A stretch of 64,000 nt of DNA from an uncultured Fluviicola sp. (GCF_902168135.1 NZ_CABHOL010000028.1:1-64000); one strand, 5' to 3'. Counted from the stretch's first letter, positions 9,699 through 18,180 are shown. Translations and numbers: made by a program. Notes: generated by a model not told the origin, from the sequence alone.

Positions 9699-10754
9699 CT
9701 ATTGATTTTGAATCTGCTGATTAACAAATAAATAGTGAAGTAGCGCATATCCTGTATTCACACTTAAAGCATTTCCTGCCTGTTTGTATAACTGATGTTC
9801 ACTTACGCCTGAAGCAATTGCATTCTGATAAAAATCCTTTCCGAAACCTTGTAACTTCAAAGCTTCCCAGGGGGTAAGTTTTCTAACTGGGGTCGTATAA
9901 AGTACTTCTTTATCTGTTTCTTTATGAGAATGATTGTGTTGAATAAAATCATCAGAATAGTAATTGTCTTGACATGCCCTATGCATTTTTACCATAGTTG
10001 CTGTTAGGGTTCTGGCAATGTTTAAGTCTATCTGAGACTTACTTCTGAAATTTTTTGATCCGTCTGCTAGAATTGTGTGTTTGATTTTTTCCGATAAGTA
10101 ATATTTACTATCTACTTTCTTATCCAAAACTTCTAGTACATCATTAAATATGTGTAAGGAATGATCCTGAATCGATCTAAAATTTTCAGCAATTGCTCCT
10201 TCTGTGAGTTCGAGATCAAGAGCTCTTTTACTACAGACAAAAAAAACTCTTGCTCTCCGTTGTGGTAATCCAAAATTTTGTGAATCGAGCAACACATAGT
10301 TTACATATCTATATCCATGCTCTCTGAAAAAATCAAGAATTTTTTCAAGAGTAGCTCCTTTGTCATGTTGCAAAATATTCCGAACATTTTCAAGAACAAT
10401 AAATTCTGGTGATTTTTTGGCTAATAACTCATGAACACTAAACAAAATTTTCCCTCGTTCATCTTCAAGACCAAGTTGTTTTCCTAATAAACTAAAGGAC
10501 TGACAAGGAAAACCTCCGAGCAACAAATCAAACTCTGGGAGCGTTTGCAAATTTTCCTCACTAGAGGTGAAGTCCATCACATTGTTCATTCTGAGTTCTC
10601 CATTTAGATCATAGTTACTCTCATATGTTTTCAGTGCATGTGAGTCAATTTCTGAAAAGGCAATGCAATTCATATCGATACCGGTATCTCTTTCAAGAAG
10701 ATCTGCTGCGCGTCTAAATCCGCCAATTCCCGAAAATAATTCTACGTATCTCAT
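9699..10754 (-). CDS. DNA C5-cytosine methyltransferase (first of two)
   Basis: A 351-residue Dcm/HhaI-family enzyme that transfers a methyl group from S-adenosylmethionine to C5 of cytosine in DNA. Motif I is 'ELFSGIGGFRRA' at the N-terminus, the catalytic motif IV is 'GGFPCQSFS', motif VI is 'LENVRN', motif VIII is 'QRRARVFF' and motif X is 'QAGNALSVNTGYALL'. All core motifs look intact and the length is usual for a stand-alone m5C enzyme. The ATG overlaps the stop of the upstream methyltransferase as ATGA. The two enzymes differ greatly in sequence and probably recognise different sites, or different strands of one asymmetric site. Confidence 0.93.
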   Translation of the reverse strand: MRYVELFSGIGGFRRAADLLERDTGIDMNCIAFSEIDSHALKTYESNYDLNGELRMNNVMDFTSSEENLQTLPEFDLLLGGFPCQSFSLLGKQLGLEDERGKILFSVHELLAKKSPEFIVLENVRNILQHDKGATLEKILDFFREHGYRYVNYVLLDSQNFGLPQRRARVFFVCSKRALDLELTEGAIAENFRSIQDHSLHIFNDVLEVLDKKVDSKYYLSEKIKHTILADGSKNFRSKSQIDLNIARTLTATMVKMHRACQDNYYSDDFIQHNHSHKETDKEVLYTTPVRKLTPWEALKLQGFGKDFYQNAIASGVSEHQLYKQAGNALSVNTGYALLHYLFVNQQIQNQ

Positions 10755-12181
10755 TCAATAAAATCTTTTATTTCAAGGGCAATGGTTTCAGCAAGTTTTA
10801 CTGGAACTGCATTGCCGATTTGTTTGTACCAACTGTTCAGATTTCCTCTGAAAACATAGTCATCCGGAAACGTTTGTATACGTGCTGCTTCTCTGGGACT
10901 CAATCCTCTTGGTTGCTCGGGATGTATATACATATGACAATCAAACTTCATGTGAGAAGTTATCGTCTTTGAAACTTCGTCTCGTTTCAGTTTGTAATAT
11001 TTATCTTTGAAAATGTGTTCACGATTTTTGTAAACAAGAATATCTTGAATACACTCATGTAAAGAATTTGCTCCTTCAGGAAGACGGCGGAATATCTCCA
11101 AATCGTTGTCGTTATTGTAACGAGATTTGTGATTCCAAAGATATTTACTGCTCTTTCCTTTATTGATATCCTTTAAAAAATAATTTTGTTCAACGGTAAT
11201 GCCATTAACTGTATAACCATTATCATCACTTTCATAATCAATATTCAATTTATTCGGATTCGTACCAATCTCGGGTAATCCAAAAAGTGCATCTCCGAGT
11301 TTGTACCCTTGTCCGTTATAGTTGCCTGTTAGCAAACGTGTTTTTATCTGTTCAATACTGAATACATCTTTGCCTCCAATAAGGATGTAGCGGATTCTGC
11401 TTTGGGGAACGCCAAAGTTTTTAGCATCGAGAATCAATGGTGTAAAAAAGTATTCTTGGTTAGTTTCTAGGCGTATATCTTCTTCAACTTGATTTTCTAC
11501 TTTACGCATTCCGCGTACATTCTCCATGATGAAAAATTCAGGTTTTACAATTCCTAAGATCTGAACAAAGTGTTTGTATAATACATTGCGCTCATCATCG
11601 ATAAATCGTTTCTCTTGACTTGCTTGATCAATCTTGAAATTTTGTCTATTTGCGGTGGAGAATCCCTGACATGGAGGTCCTCCCGCGATCAGTTTTATTT
11701 TTTCAAGAAGCGGGTAGAATAGGTCAATGTTTGTAACGATTTCAGCTATATCACCATGAAAAAAACGATCCAGCGAGAGATTGTGATTGAAGTAATAGGT
11801 TTCTAAAGCATCCAAATAATTATCATTGACGAAAGCTGGTTTGAAGCCAGCATTTATAAGTCCTTGACTTAGTCCTCCTGCTCCGCTGAAGAAATCTGCA
11901 AATAACAACTCACCATCGGGTTCTTTTTTTAACTCAGGTAGATATTTCCATAAAACGGGATGGTTTTTAGCTTTATTCTTTCGAAGAGTGAAGTAGATAT
12001 GATTAAGTCTCTGAAAAAGCGAATCACTTAACCCAGCTTTATATACTTCGGAAATTTCATTCTTTTTGGCATTTTGAATTACAATGCTTTCAATTTGAAG
12101 GATTTTTTCAATTTCTTCAGCAAGTTTAGTGGCTTTATGCTTGAATTTGTTTCGATGATATTTATAGTAGAATTCAAGCAT
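10751..12181 (-). CDS. DNA C5-cytosine methyltransferase (second of two), first gene of the defence operon
   Basis: A 476-residue m5C methyltransferase. Motif I is 'DFFSGAGGLSQG' (~residues 96-107), motif IV 'GGPPCQGFS', motif VI 'MENVRGM', motif VIII 'QSRIRYILIG' and motif X 'QIGNAVPVKLAETIA'. It has an N-terminal helical, Lys-rich extension of ~90 residues that the other methyltransferase lacks. It is the promoter-proximal gene, so host DNA would be protected before the nucleases are made. The 488 bp between this gene and mraZ must hold its promoter, but I could not pick a clear -7/-33 pair on the minus strand. Confidence 0.93.
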   Translation of the reverse strand: MLEFYYKYHRNKFKHKATKLAEEIEKILQIESIVIQNAKKNEISEVYKAGLSDSLFQRLNHIYFTLRKNKAKNHPVLWKYLPELKKEPDGELLFADFFSGAGGLSQGLINAGFKPAFVNDNYLDALETYYFNHNLSLDRFFHGDIAEIVTNIDLFYPLLEKIKLIAGGPPCQGFSTANRQNFKIDQASQEKRFIDDERNVLYKHFVQILGIVKPEFFIMENVRGMRKVENQVEEDIRLETNQEYFFTPLILDAKNFGVPQSRIRYILIGGKDVFSIEQIKTRLLTGNYNGQGYKLGDALFGLPEIGTNPNKLNIDYESDDNGYTVNGITVEQNYFLKDINKGKSSKYLWNHKSRYNNDNDLEIFRRLPEGANSLHECIQDILVYKNREHIFKDKYYKLKRDEVSKTITSHMKFDCHMYIHPEQPRGLSPREAARIQTFPDDYVFRGNLNSWYKQIGNAVPVKLAETIALEIKDFIE

Positions 12182-12368
12182 TTAATTTGTTTTCTGTATA
12201 GGAAGCATCTTTAATTTTTTGTCACTTTTTAATACAAAAAGCTTTAAACTGGCAATTTGCCTGGTCCTCTCAAATTAATGAATGTGATTCAAGCGATAAA
12301 TATAAGAAATATTGCTTTTGATGTATTTAAATATTATAAGTTTTGCCTTATTAAATAACCACCCTCTC

Positions 12369-12390
12369 ATTATTGAGTTTTGTCAATAAT
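12369..12390. repeat. Perfect inverted repeat, possible operator
   Basis: Arms ATTATTGA and TCAATAAT (8 bp each) surround a 6-nt spacer. The element is AT-only apart from one G/C pair, has no T-tract, and lies in the divergent promoter region, so an operator is likelier than a terminator. Confidence 0.4.
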
Positions 12391-12403
12391 CGGATTGGAC
12401 TGT

Positions 12404-12443
12404 TTTTTTCATCTCCTTCTGTGCTTTTTTCATCTCCTTTTGT
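12404..12443. repeat. 19-bp direct repeat with 21-bp period
   Basis: Two copies of a T-rich 19-mer (TTTTTTCATCTCCTT[C/T]TGT) begin at 12404 and 12425 and differ at one base. A 21-bp period is two helical turns, which suits tandem binding of one protein on the same DNA face. Confidence 0.45.
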
Positions 12444-12499
12444 AAATGACAGAAAATGACTGACAAACCATTCTTTTTTTCCACAATCAAACAGTTGTT

Positions 12500-12514
12500 A
12501 CCACTTTTTACCAC
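12500..12514 (-). promoter_or_regulatory. MraZ-box-like pair facing the defence operon
   Basis: ACCACTTTTTACCAC is the reverse complement of GTGGTAAAAAGTGGT, two GTGG cores 10 bp apart. It is nearly the mirror image of the boxes next to mraZ (12621-12635). MraZ is known to bind tandem TGGG/GTGG-type repeats with about 10-bp spacing upstream of its own operon. Confidence 0.5.
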
Positions 12515-12610
12515 TAACTCAAAAAAGCATAAATATTCAGTAAAAACAGGAGTTTTTAATAATTTGTTGTAACCTTGTGTAGGTTGATTGCGTTAGAAGT
12601 TATCAACAAA

Positions 12611-12640
12611 GTGTAATTTGGTGGTAAAAAGTGGGTGATT
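12611..12640 (+). promoter_or_regulatory. mraZ: MraZ-binding repeats upstream of mraZ
   Basis: Three 10-bp steps, GTGtaatttg / GTGGtaaaaa / GTGGgtgatt, end about 30 bp before the mraZ start. This fits the tandem, 10-bp-spaced MraZ boxes known from other bacteria and suggests that MraZ autoregulates the dcw operon. The first copy matches only at GTG. Confidence 0.6.
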
Positions 12641-12669
12641 CTCCCTAATTTTACCCATTATTAATAGCT

Positions 12670-13131
12670 ATGGCTGGACTTGTCGGAGAATTTGAGGTGA
12701 AGCTGGACGGAAAAGGAAGATTTCTTTTCCCTGCCGGTTTGCGCAAACAACTCTCTCCGGAGGCTCAGGAACAATTTATGTTGAATAAAGGCTTTGAGGA
12801 ATGTTTGACTCTCTATCCCATGAACGAATGGGAAAAGTTGTCGGTAAAACTGTCAAAGCTGAATTTGTTTAAGCCACAGAACCGTATGTTCTACCGTTTG
12901 TTCCATCAGGGGGCAAAACAAATCGCGCTGGATAATGCCGGTCGTGTTTTGATTCCGGTAATGCACATGGAGCGGGTTGGTTTGGACAAAGATGTGATGC
13001 TGATTGCATACAACGACCGAATTGAGATCTGGGACAAGTCCAAATACTTCGAGTTGATCGATGGGAACATGGCTGATTTTGCTGATTTGGCAGATGAAGT
13101 AATGGGTGATTTGGGGAATGATGACGAATAA
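12670..13131 (+). CDS. mraZ: MraZ, DNA-binding regulator at the head of the dcw cluster
   Basis: A 153-residue protein of two SpoVT/AbrB-like domains. The N-terminal motif 'GEFEVKLDGKGRFLFP' is diagnostic, and the second copy carries 'ALDNAGRVLIP'. MraZ forms ring-shaped oligomers that bind tandem repeats upstream of its own operon and usually represses it. Length and position as the first dcw gene are normal. Candidate boxes lie directly upstream (12611-12640). The stop codon overlaps the start region of rsmH. Confidence 0.96.
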   Translation: MAGLVGEFEVKLDGKGRFLFPAGLRKQLSPEAQEQFMLNKGFEECLTLYPMNEWEKLSVKLSKLNLFKPQNRMFYRLFHQGAKQIALDNAGRVLIPVMHMERVGLDKDVMLIAYNDRIEIWDKSKYFELIDGNMADFADLADEVMGDLGNDDE

Positions 13132-14047
13132 TGATGCGACATACCACGTGCCTGTCATGTTGCAGGAGTGTCTGGATGGATTGAATATCAATCCGGACGG
13201 GATTTACGTTGATGTTACCTTTGGTGGTGGTGGTCACTCCCGTGCAATTTTCGAAAAACTTTCTTCAAAAGGCAGGCTGATTGTTTTTGATCAGGATCCG
13301 GATGCGCGTGCAAATGCATGGGAAGCTCCGAATTTTCATTTTGTAGCAGCCAATTTTGCTTTTCTAAAAAATCACTTACGAGTTTTGGGTATTCCGGCTG
13401 TTGATGGAATTCTTGCTGATTTGGGGGTTTCCTCTCATCAGTTTGATGATGCGAAGCGCGGTTTTTCCATTCGTTCCAATGAAGCGTTGGATATGCGTAT
13501 GAACCAGGCCGGTGATTTTACAGCTGCGAAAATTGTCCAGACTTACGATGAGGAACAGTTGGCTGCAATTTTTAGAAAATACGGCGAATTGGATCATCCT
13601 TTCAAGACAGCTGTCGAATTGGTGAAAGCACGGAATAAATCGAAAATAAAGACCACCGGTGAGTTGATGGAGGCTTTAATGCCCGTTGCTCCGAAGTTTA
13701 AGGATCATAAATTCTTTGCGCAGGTGTTCCAGGCGCTTCGTATAGAGGTGAACCAGGAAATGGACGTGCTGGAGAAGTTTCTGCTTCAGACAGCTGAGGT
13801 GTTAAAGCCGGAAGCTCGTTTGGTGGTGATGTCTTATCATTCCTTAGAAGACCGTTTGGTGAAAAACCTGATGAAACGCGGGAACCTGGACGGTTCGATT
13901 GAAAAGGATTTTTTCGGGAAGGTGCTGAAGCCTTTTGAAGAGGTGAATCGAAAACCGATTCTTCCGAGTGAAGAAGAGATTCAGCGGAATACACGTGCGC
14001 GTAGTGCGAAGTTGAGAATAGCTAAAAGAGTGACGGATGGAAAATGA
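13118..14047 (+). CDS. rsmH: 16S rRNA (cytosine(1402)-N(4))-methyltransferase RsmH (MraW)
   Basis: This enzyme methylates N4 of C1402 of 16S rRNA in the ribosomal P site with S-adenosylmethionine. The N-terminus 'HVPVMLQECLDGL', the SAM motif 'VDVTFGGGGHSRAIF' and 'GILADLGVSSHQFD' followed by 'RGFSIR' are typical. The ORF track starts at a GTG (13106); I prefer the ATG at 13118 (13121 is also possible), which leaves a 309-residue protein of usual length and a 14-nt overlap with mraZ. It overlaps the next gene by 11 nt. Confidence 0.95.
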   Translation: MMTNNDATYHVPVMLQECLDGLNINPDGIYVDVTFGGGGHSRAIFEKLSSKGRLIVFDQDPDARANAWEAPNFHFVAANFAFLKNHLRVLGIPAVDGILADLGVSSHQFDDAKRGFSIRSNEALDMRMNQAGDFTAAKIVQTYDEEQLAAIFRKYGELDHPFKTAVELVKARNKSKIKTTGELMEALMPVAPKFKDHKFFAQVFQALRIEVNQEMDVLEKFLLQTAEVLKPEARLVVMSYHSLEDRLVKNLMKRGNLDGSIEKDFFGKVLKPFEEVNRKPILPSEEEIQRNTRARSAKLRIAKRVTDGK

Positions 14048-14588
14048 GTACAGAGAACGGGAGGGTGTAAATCCGATGGATGCTGTACGTGGTAAGGCTC
14101 CCAGAGAAAAGTATTCGACGGATATACCTGTAAATGAAAAGCCGGGTAAGAAGAGCTCAAAGAAGACTGCTGCTGCCAGCGAAAAAACGAATGCGAAAAC
14201 GAATACCTATACAGATAAAAAGGCGGATACAAAAGCGAAGCCGGTTGGAAGTGCGAAACCAAAGCGTCAGAATTTGTTGATTCAGGTTTTGAACGGGGAA
14301 ATTTTAACCCGGGATTTTGTGTTGAATAACCTGACGTTCATCTTCTTCATTTTGTTCCTGTTGATGTTGATGGTGGCAAAAGGCTATTACGGAAAACAGT
14401 TGCAGAAGGATATTACGGATTTGCAGGCTGACGTGGATGCGCAGACTGCTGAATATATTGAGAACAAGGCGTGTTTGGAAGAATCGACTTCTCGTTACCG
14501 CCTGGTTCAGGCATTGGAGAAGCGGGGATTGAAAGAGACGGTCAATCCGGTGAAAGTGATACGATTAAAGCGAAAAGACAATGAGTGA
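14037..14588 (+). CDS. ftsL: FtsL-like bitopic division protein
   Basis: A 183-residue single-pass membrane protein in the ftsL slot between rsmH and ftsI. It has a long, Lys/Ala-rich cytoplasmic N-terminus (~1-90), one membrane segment around residues 100-117 ('LTFIFFILFLLMLMVAKGYY') and a periplasmic heptad-like coiled coil (~120-165) with a C-terminal 'ETVNPVKVIRL'. This matches the Bacteroidota FtsL-like family, which is diverged from E. coli FtsL. FtsL acts with FtsB/DivIC and FtsQ to activate FtsWI. The name rests mainly on synteny and topology. It overlaps both neighbours (11 nt and 8 nt). Confidence 0.8.
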   Translation: MENEYREREGVNPMDAVRGKAPREKYSTDIPVNEKPGKKSSKKTAAASEKTNAKTNTYTDKKADTKAKPVGSAKPKRQNLLIQVLNGEILTRDFVLNNLTFIFFILFLLMLMVAKGYYGKQLQKDITDLQADVDAQTAEYIENKACLEESTSRYRLVQALEKRGLKETVNPVKVIRLKRKDNE

Positions 14589-16683
14589 TAAAAAAGACTT
14601 GATGTGGCGGGCTTACCTGGTTTACATAGGTTTTTTCATTGCCTTGATTGTTGTGGTTGTGAAAACAATCATGATACAGTCTGAAGGCAGTGCTTCATTG
14701 TTTACGGCAACAAAAGAGAAAATCCCAACAAGAGCGGTGAAAAAATATCCGCGGCGGGGGGAGGTGCTTGATAGAAATTATACACCGCTGATTACGTCGG
14801 TGTCGTTCTTTGACATACACATGGATCCTACTGTTGTGGATCAGGAGATTTTTGACAAGGAGATCGGTGCTTTGTGTGAGGGGTTGAGTAAGGTTTTTCC
14901 TGAAACTTCTGCGCGTGATTTTGAAAATTACATCCGTAAGGGAAGGGCCAGGGGAAGAAGGTATATTACCATCAAGCTGAAGGCCACGAACGAGCAAAGA
15001 CACCGCCTGGAAGAACTTCCGATTTTCAATTTGGGAAGGAATAAAGGTGGATTGATCGACACGGATGAAACGATTTTGAGAAAGCGTCCGCATGGCGAGA
15101 TCCTGAAAAGAACATTGGGCTATTATCAGAACAACGGGAATTCGAAAGAGTTGCGTGTTGGTATTGAAGGTGCTTTCAATGAGATTCTGGCAGGTGAACC
15201 GGGTGAAGAAGTTGAACAGCGCATTTCTTCCGGCTGGAAAAAAACCGGGAAAATGATCCGTGAGCCTATTGAAGGAGCTGACCTTATTACTTCTATTGAT
15301 ATGGAAATCCAGGAAGTAGCACATTCGGAATTGTACCGCCAGTTGAAAAACCAGGGAGCAAAAAGTGGTTGCGTGATCGTAATGGATGTGAAGACCGGTT
15401 TTGTTCGTGCGGTTTCAAACCTTCAAATGGCTTCCGATGGAGAATATTACGAGTTGTACAACCACGCAATAGGTACCAAAGAGGTTCCTGGTTCAACATT
15501 TAAGCTGGCTTCATTAATGGCTGCTTTGGAAGATCAGAAGATCACACTCGATGATACGGTAAATGCGGTTGGTGAATACCAGTTCTATGATTTGAAACTA
15601 ACGGATTCTAATCCTTACGGATACGGACGTATTACCATTCGCAGGGCTTTTGAATTGTCTTCCAATGTGATTGCGCGAGTGATTAACAATGCTTACCGCA
15701 GAGAGCCGCAAGTGTTCATCGATCGTTTACGAACCTTCGGGATAGGAGATTCATTGGGAATTGATTTGCAGGGTGAGCCCAAGCCAACCTTATATTCGCC
15801 GGGAACTAAGCAATGGTCGGGAATTTCGCTTCCGTGGATGTCGATCGGCTATGAAGTGCAGCAAACGCCTTTGCAAACACTGGCTTTCTACAATGCAGTT
15901 GCGAATAACGGAACATTGGTTCGTCCGCAATTTGTAGAGCATATTCGACGTGGTCAGCGCATTGTGAAATCCTATAAGCCGATCGTTCTTCGTCCGAAGA
16001 TTTGTTCGGATAAAACATTGCGTTTGATGCAGGAATGTTTGAAGGGAGTTGTGAAACGAGGAACGGGAAGTGCTTTGAAGTCGGCCTTATTTGATATTGC
16101 CGGGAAAACGGGAACGGCTGTGGTGCAAAATGCCGATGGTCGTTACGGAGAAGAGGGAAACAAAACTTACCAGGCTTCTTTCGTGGGATATTTTCCGGCA
16201 GATGAACCGCTTTACTCGTGTATCGTAGTTGTTGCTGCGCCTTCTAAAGATATTTATGGAGCAACGGTTTCGGGAACAGTATTCTCTGCTATTGCGAATA
16301 AGGTGTACTCCAATTCTTTGAATTACCACAAAGCAATTAATGAAGAGAAGGAACGTATCAAAGATGCTCCGCTTATTAAGGATGGAAATATCAATGACCT
16401 GTTAGTGGTTTTAAAGCGCTTGCATTTGCCTTATCAAATGGATGCTTACAGCGAATGGTCGCGGGTGCGTGTTTCGGAATCACACATTTCGATTGTTCCC
16501 CGAAAAATTTCTTCAACAACAGTTCCAAGTGTTACGGGATTAACGGCTAAAGATGCGGTTTACCTGATTGAGCGCCTGGGAATGCATGTGTATATACGCG
16601 GAAGCGGAAAAGTAGTAAAACAAACAATCCCTGCGGGATCGCCAGCGGTAGCCGGAGGGTTAATGGAATTAATATTGGAATGA
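14581..16683 (+). CDS. ftsI: Division-specific penicillin-binding protein (FtsI/PBP3) with PASTA domain
   Basis: A 700-residue class B PBP that crosslinks septal peptidoglycan. It has an N-terminal membrane anchor (~11-28), a dimerisation/pedestal region and a transpeptidase domain with SxxK 'STFK' in 'VPGSTFKLAS', SxN 'SSN' in 'ELSSNVIARV' and KTG in 'IAGKTGTAVV'. A C-terminal PASTA domain (~640-700, 'VPSVTGLTAKDAVYLIERLG') is normal for Bacteroidota FtsI. It overlaps ftsL by 8 nt and murE by 4 nt (ATGA). Confidence 0.95.
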   Translation: MSDKKDLMWRAYLVYIGFFIALIVVVVKTIMIQSEGSASLFTATKEKIPTRAVKKYPRRGEVLDRNYTPLITSVSFFDIHMDPTVVDQEIFDKEIGALCEGLSKVFPETSARDFENYIRKGRARGRRYITIKLKATNEQRHRLEELPIFNLGRNKGGLIDTDETILRKRPHGEILKRTLGYYQNNGNSKELRVGIEGAFNEILAGEPGEEVEQRISSGWKKTGKMIREPIEGADLITSIDMEIQEVAHSELYRQLKNQGAKSGCVIVMDVKTGFVRAVSNLQMASDGEYYELYNHAIGTKEVPGSTFKLASLMAALEDQKITLDDTVNAVGEYQFYDLKLTDSNPYGYGRITIRRAFELSSNVIARVINNAYRREPQVFIDRLRTFGIGDSLGIDLQGEPKPTLYSPGTKQWSGISLPWMSIGYEVQQTPLQTLAFYNAVANNGTLVRPQFVEHIRRGQRIVKSYKPIVLRPKICSDKTLRLMQECLKGVVKRGTGSALKSALFDIAGKTGTAVVQNADGRYGEEGNKTYQASFVGYFPADEPLYSCIVVVAAPSKDIYGATVSGTVFSAIANKVYSNSLNYHKAINEEKERIKDAPLIKDGNINDLLVVLKRLHLPYQMDAYSEWSRVRVSESHISIVPRKISSTTVPSVTGLTAKDAVYLIERLGMHVYIRGSGKVVKQTIPAGSPAVAGGLMELILE

Positions 16684-18140
16684 AAACAGTCAATGAATTA
16701 GCAAAAGCAACGAAAGTGACTCAGTGGGTAGGACCTGCTGAAGCGCAAATCTCTGCGCTTATTTCTGACTCCCGAAAGGCAGCTGCGGGGACGCTTTTCG
16801 TAGCTGTAAAAGGTACGCAGGTGGATGCACATGATTTCATTCCTCAGGTTATTGAGAAAGGGTGTACGGTCGTTGTTTCGGAGCGCGTTGTTGACGTTCC
16901 GAAAGACGTAACCCTGTTGATCGTTCCGAATACAGCTTTGGCTCTGGGGGAGTTGGCGCATGCGTTTTACGATTATCCCTCTCATTCTTTACAGTTGGTG
17001 GGAATTACCGGGACTAACGGAAAAACCACCACTACAACACTTTTACACGATTTGTATACCGGATTGGGATACAAAGTGGGACTGCTTTCAACGGTGGTGA
17101 ATTTGATAGGAAAAGAAGTGATTCCTTCTACGCATACTACTCCGGACCAGATTGCTTTGAATGCTTTATTGGCAGACATGGTTGCGCAAGGATGTTCGCA
17201 TTGTTTCATGGAAGTGAGTTCTCATGCAGTTTCTCAGAATCGTATTGCAGGATTGGTTTTTAAGGGCGGAGCGTTTACGAACATCACGCACGATCATTTG
17301 GACTATCATGGAACGTTTAAAGAATACATCACAGCGAAGAAAGCCTTCTTTGATGGAATGAATAAAGATGCTTTCGCACTGGTGAATGCCGATGATAAAA
17401 ACGGAATGGTGATGGTACAGAATACCAAAGCCAAAGTTTCCACTTTCGCCTTAAAAACGCATGCCGATTTCAAAGTAAAAGTATTGGAAAACAGCTTTAG
17501 CGGCTTGCTGCTTACGGTAAATGGAATTGAATTGTGGACGCGTCTGATCGGTGATTTCAATGCGTACAACATTGCAACGGTTTATGGGGTCAGCCAGCTG
17601 CTGGGTTCAGACTCGACGGAAGTATTGACGGTCTTGAGCAGTTTAGAAGCAGTTGACGGTCGGTTCCAGTTCACAAAAAGTGCAACGGACATTACAGCTG
17701 TTGTGGACTATGCACACACGCCGGATGCTTTGGAAAATGTGTTGAAGACAATCGAAAATATCCGCACCAGGAATGAGCAGGTGATCACAGTTGTTGGCTG
17801 TGGGGGCGACCGGGATGCGTTGAAAAGACCGGAGATGGCAAGGATCGCTTGTGAAATGAGCGACAAAGTCATATTGACTTCGGATAATCCGCGTACAGAA
17901 GATCCGGCTGAGATCTTAAGACAGATGGAAGCGGGAGTGGGAGCACACCAAACAATGAAAGTGCTTTCCATTTTGGATCGCGACCAGGCGATTAAAACAG
18001 CAGTTTCCCTGGCGCAGGCAAAAGACATTATCCTGATTGCAGGAAAAGGACATGAAAAATATCAAGATATCAATGGGGTAAAACACCCTTTCGATGATTT
18101 CGAGGTGGTAAAGAATTACTTCAATAAACTCAGTAAATAG
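16680..18140 (+). CDS. murE: UDP-MurNAc-tripeptide synthetase MurE (meso-diaminopimelate type)
   Basis: A 486-residue cytoplasmic Mur ligase that adds the third amino acid to UDP-MurNAc-L-Ala-D-Glu with ATP. The P-loop is 'GITGTNGKTTTTT', followed by 'MEVSSHAVSQNR' and the C-terminal 'VVGCGGDRD'. The motif 'DNPRTEDP' is the one known to select meso-diaminopimelate over lysine, so the peptidoglycan is probably of the DAP type. The ATG overlaps ftsI by 4 nt. Confidence 0.96.
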   Translation: MKTVNELAKATKVTQWVGPAEAQISALISDSRKAAAGTLFVAVKGTQVDAHDFIPQVIEKGCTVVVSERVVDVPKDVTLLIVPNTALALGELAHAFYDYPSHSLQLVGITGTNGKTTTTTLLHDLYTGLGYKVGLLSTVVNLIGKEVIPSTHTTPDQIALNALLADMVAQGCSHCFMEVSSHAVSQNRIAGLVFKGGAFTNITHDHLDYHGTFKEYITAKKAFFDGMNKDAFALVNADDKNGMVMVQNTKAKVSTFALKTHADFKVKVLENSFSGLLLTVNGIELWTRLIGDFNAYNIATVYGVSQLLGSDSTEVLTVLSSLEAVDGRFQFTKSATDITAVVDYAHTPDALENVLKTIENIRTRNEQVITVVGCGGDRDALKRPEMARIACEMSDKVILTSDNPRTEDPAEILRQMEAGVGAHQTMKVLSILDRDQAIKTAVSLAQAKDIILIAGKGHEKYQDINGVKHPFDDFEVVKNYFNKLSK

Positions 18141-18148
18141 AAGAGAAA

Positions 18149-18180
18149 GCGCAGCTTTTGATCTGATCAAGCGGTAGCGC
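18149..18180 (+). repeat. Imperfect hairpin between murE and mraY
   Basis: GCGC at 18149 and GCGC at 18177 bracket an inner pair (GCTTTTGATC / GATCAAGC, with two extra T in the first arm). There is no T-tract, and the AT-rich leader of mraY follows. It could be an attenuator, an RNA-processing site or a small repeat. Confidence 0.3.

Larger units (their letters stand above)
12182..12669. other. Divergent intergenic region between the defence operon and mraZ
   Basis: This 488-bp AT-rich gap separates the leftward defence operon from the rightward dcw cluster. It has no credible gene. It holds a perfect inverted repeat (12369-12390), a 21-bp-period direct repeat (12404-12443) and MraZ-box-like repeats in both orientations (12500-12514 and 12611-12640). 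Both operons must be transcribed from here, but no exact TAnnTTTG box stands out in either direction. Confidence 0.7.

Noticed and set aside
1-12181. Naming the island as BREX, DISARM or Dnd
   Set aside because: The hallmark genes of those systems (PglZ and BrxC; DrmA-DrmB; DndB-E) are not present in the window, whereas MORC, Z1 and AIPR are.
12383-12433. Tiny minus-strand ORF of 16 codons ('MKKAQKEMKKTVQSDY') as a leader peptide of the defence operon
   Set aside because: It arises from the 21-bp-period direct repeat. The AGGAG directly touches the ATG, too close for a ribosome-binding site, and the organism rarely uses such sites.
12853-13237. Three overlapping minus-strand ORFs across mraZ and rsmH
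   Set aside because: They are shadows of strongly supported genes on the plus strand and show no protein family features.
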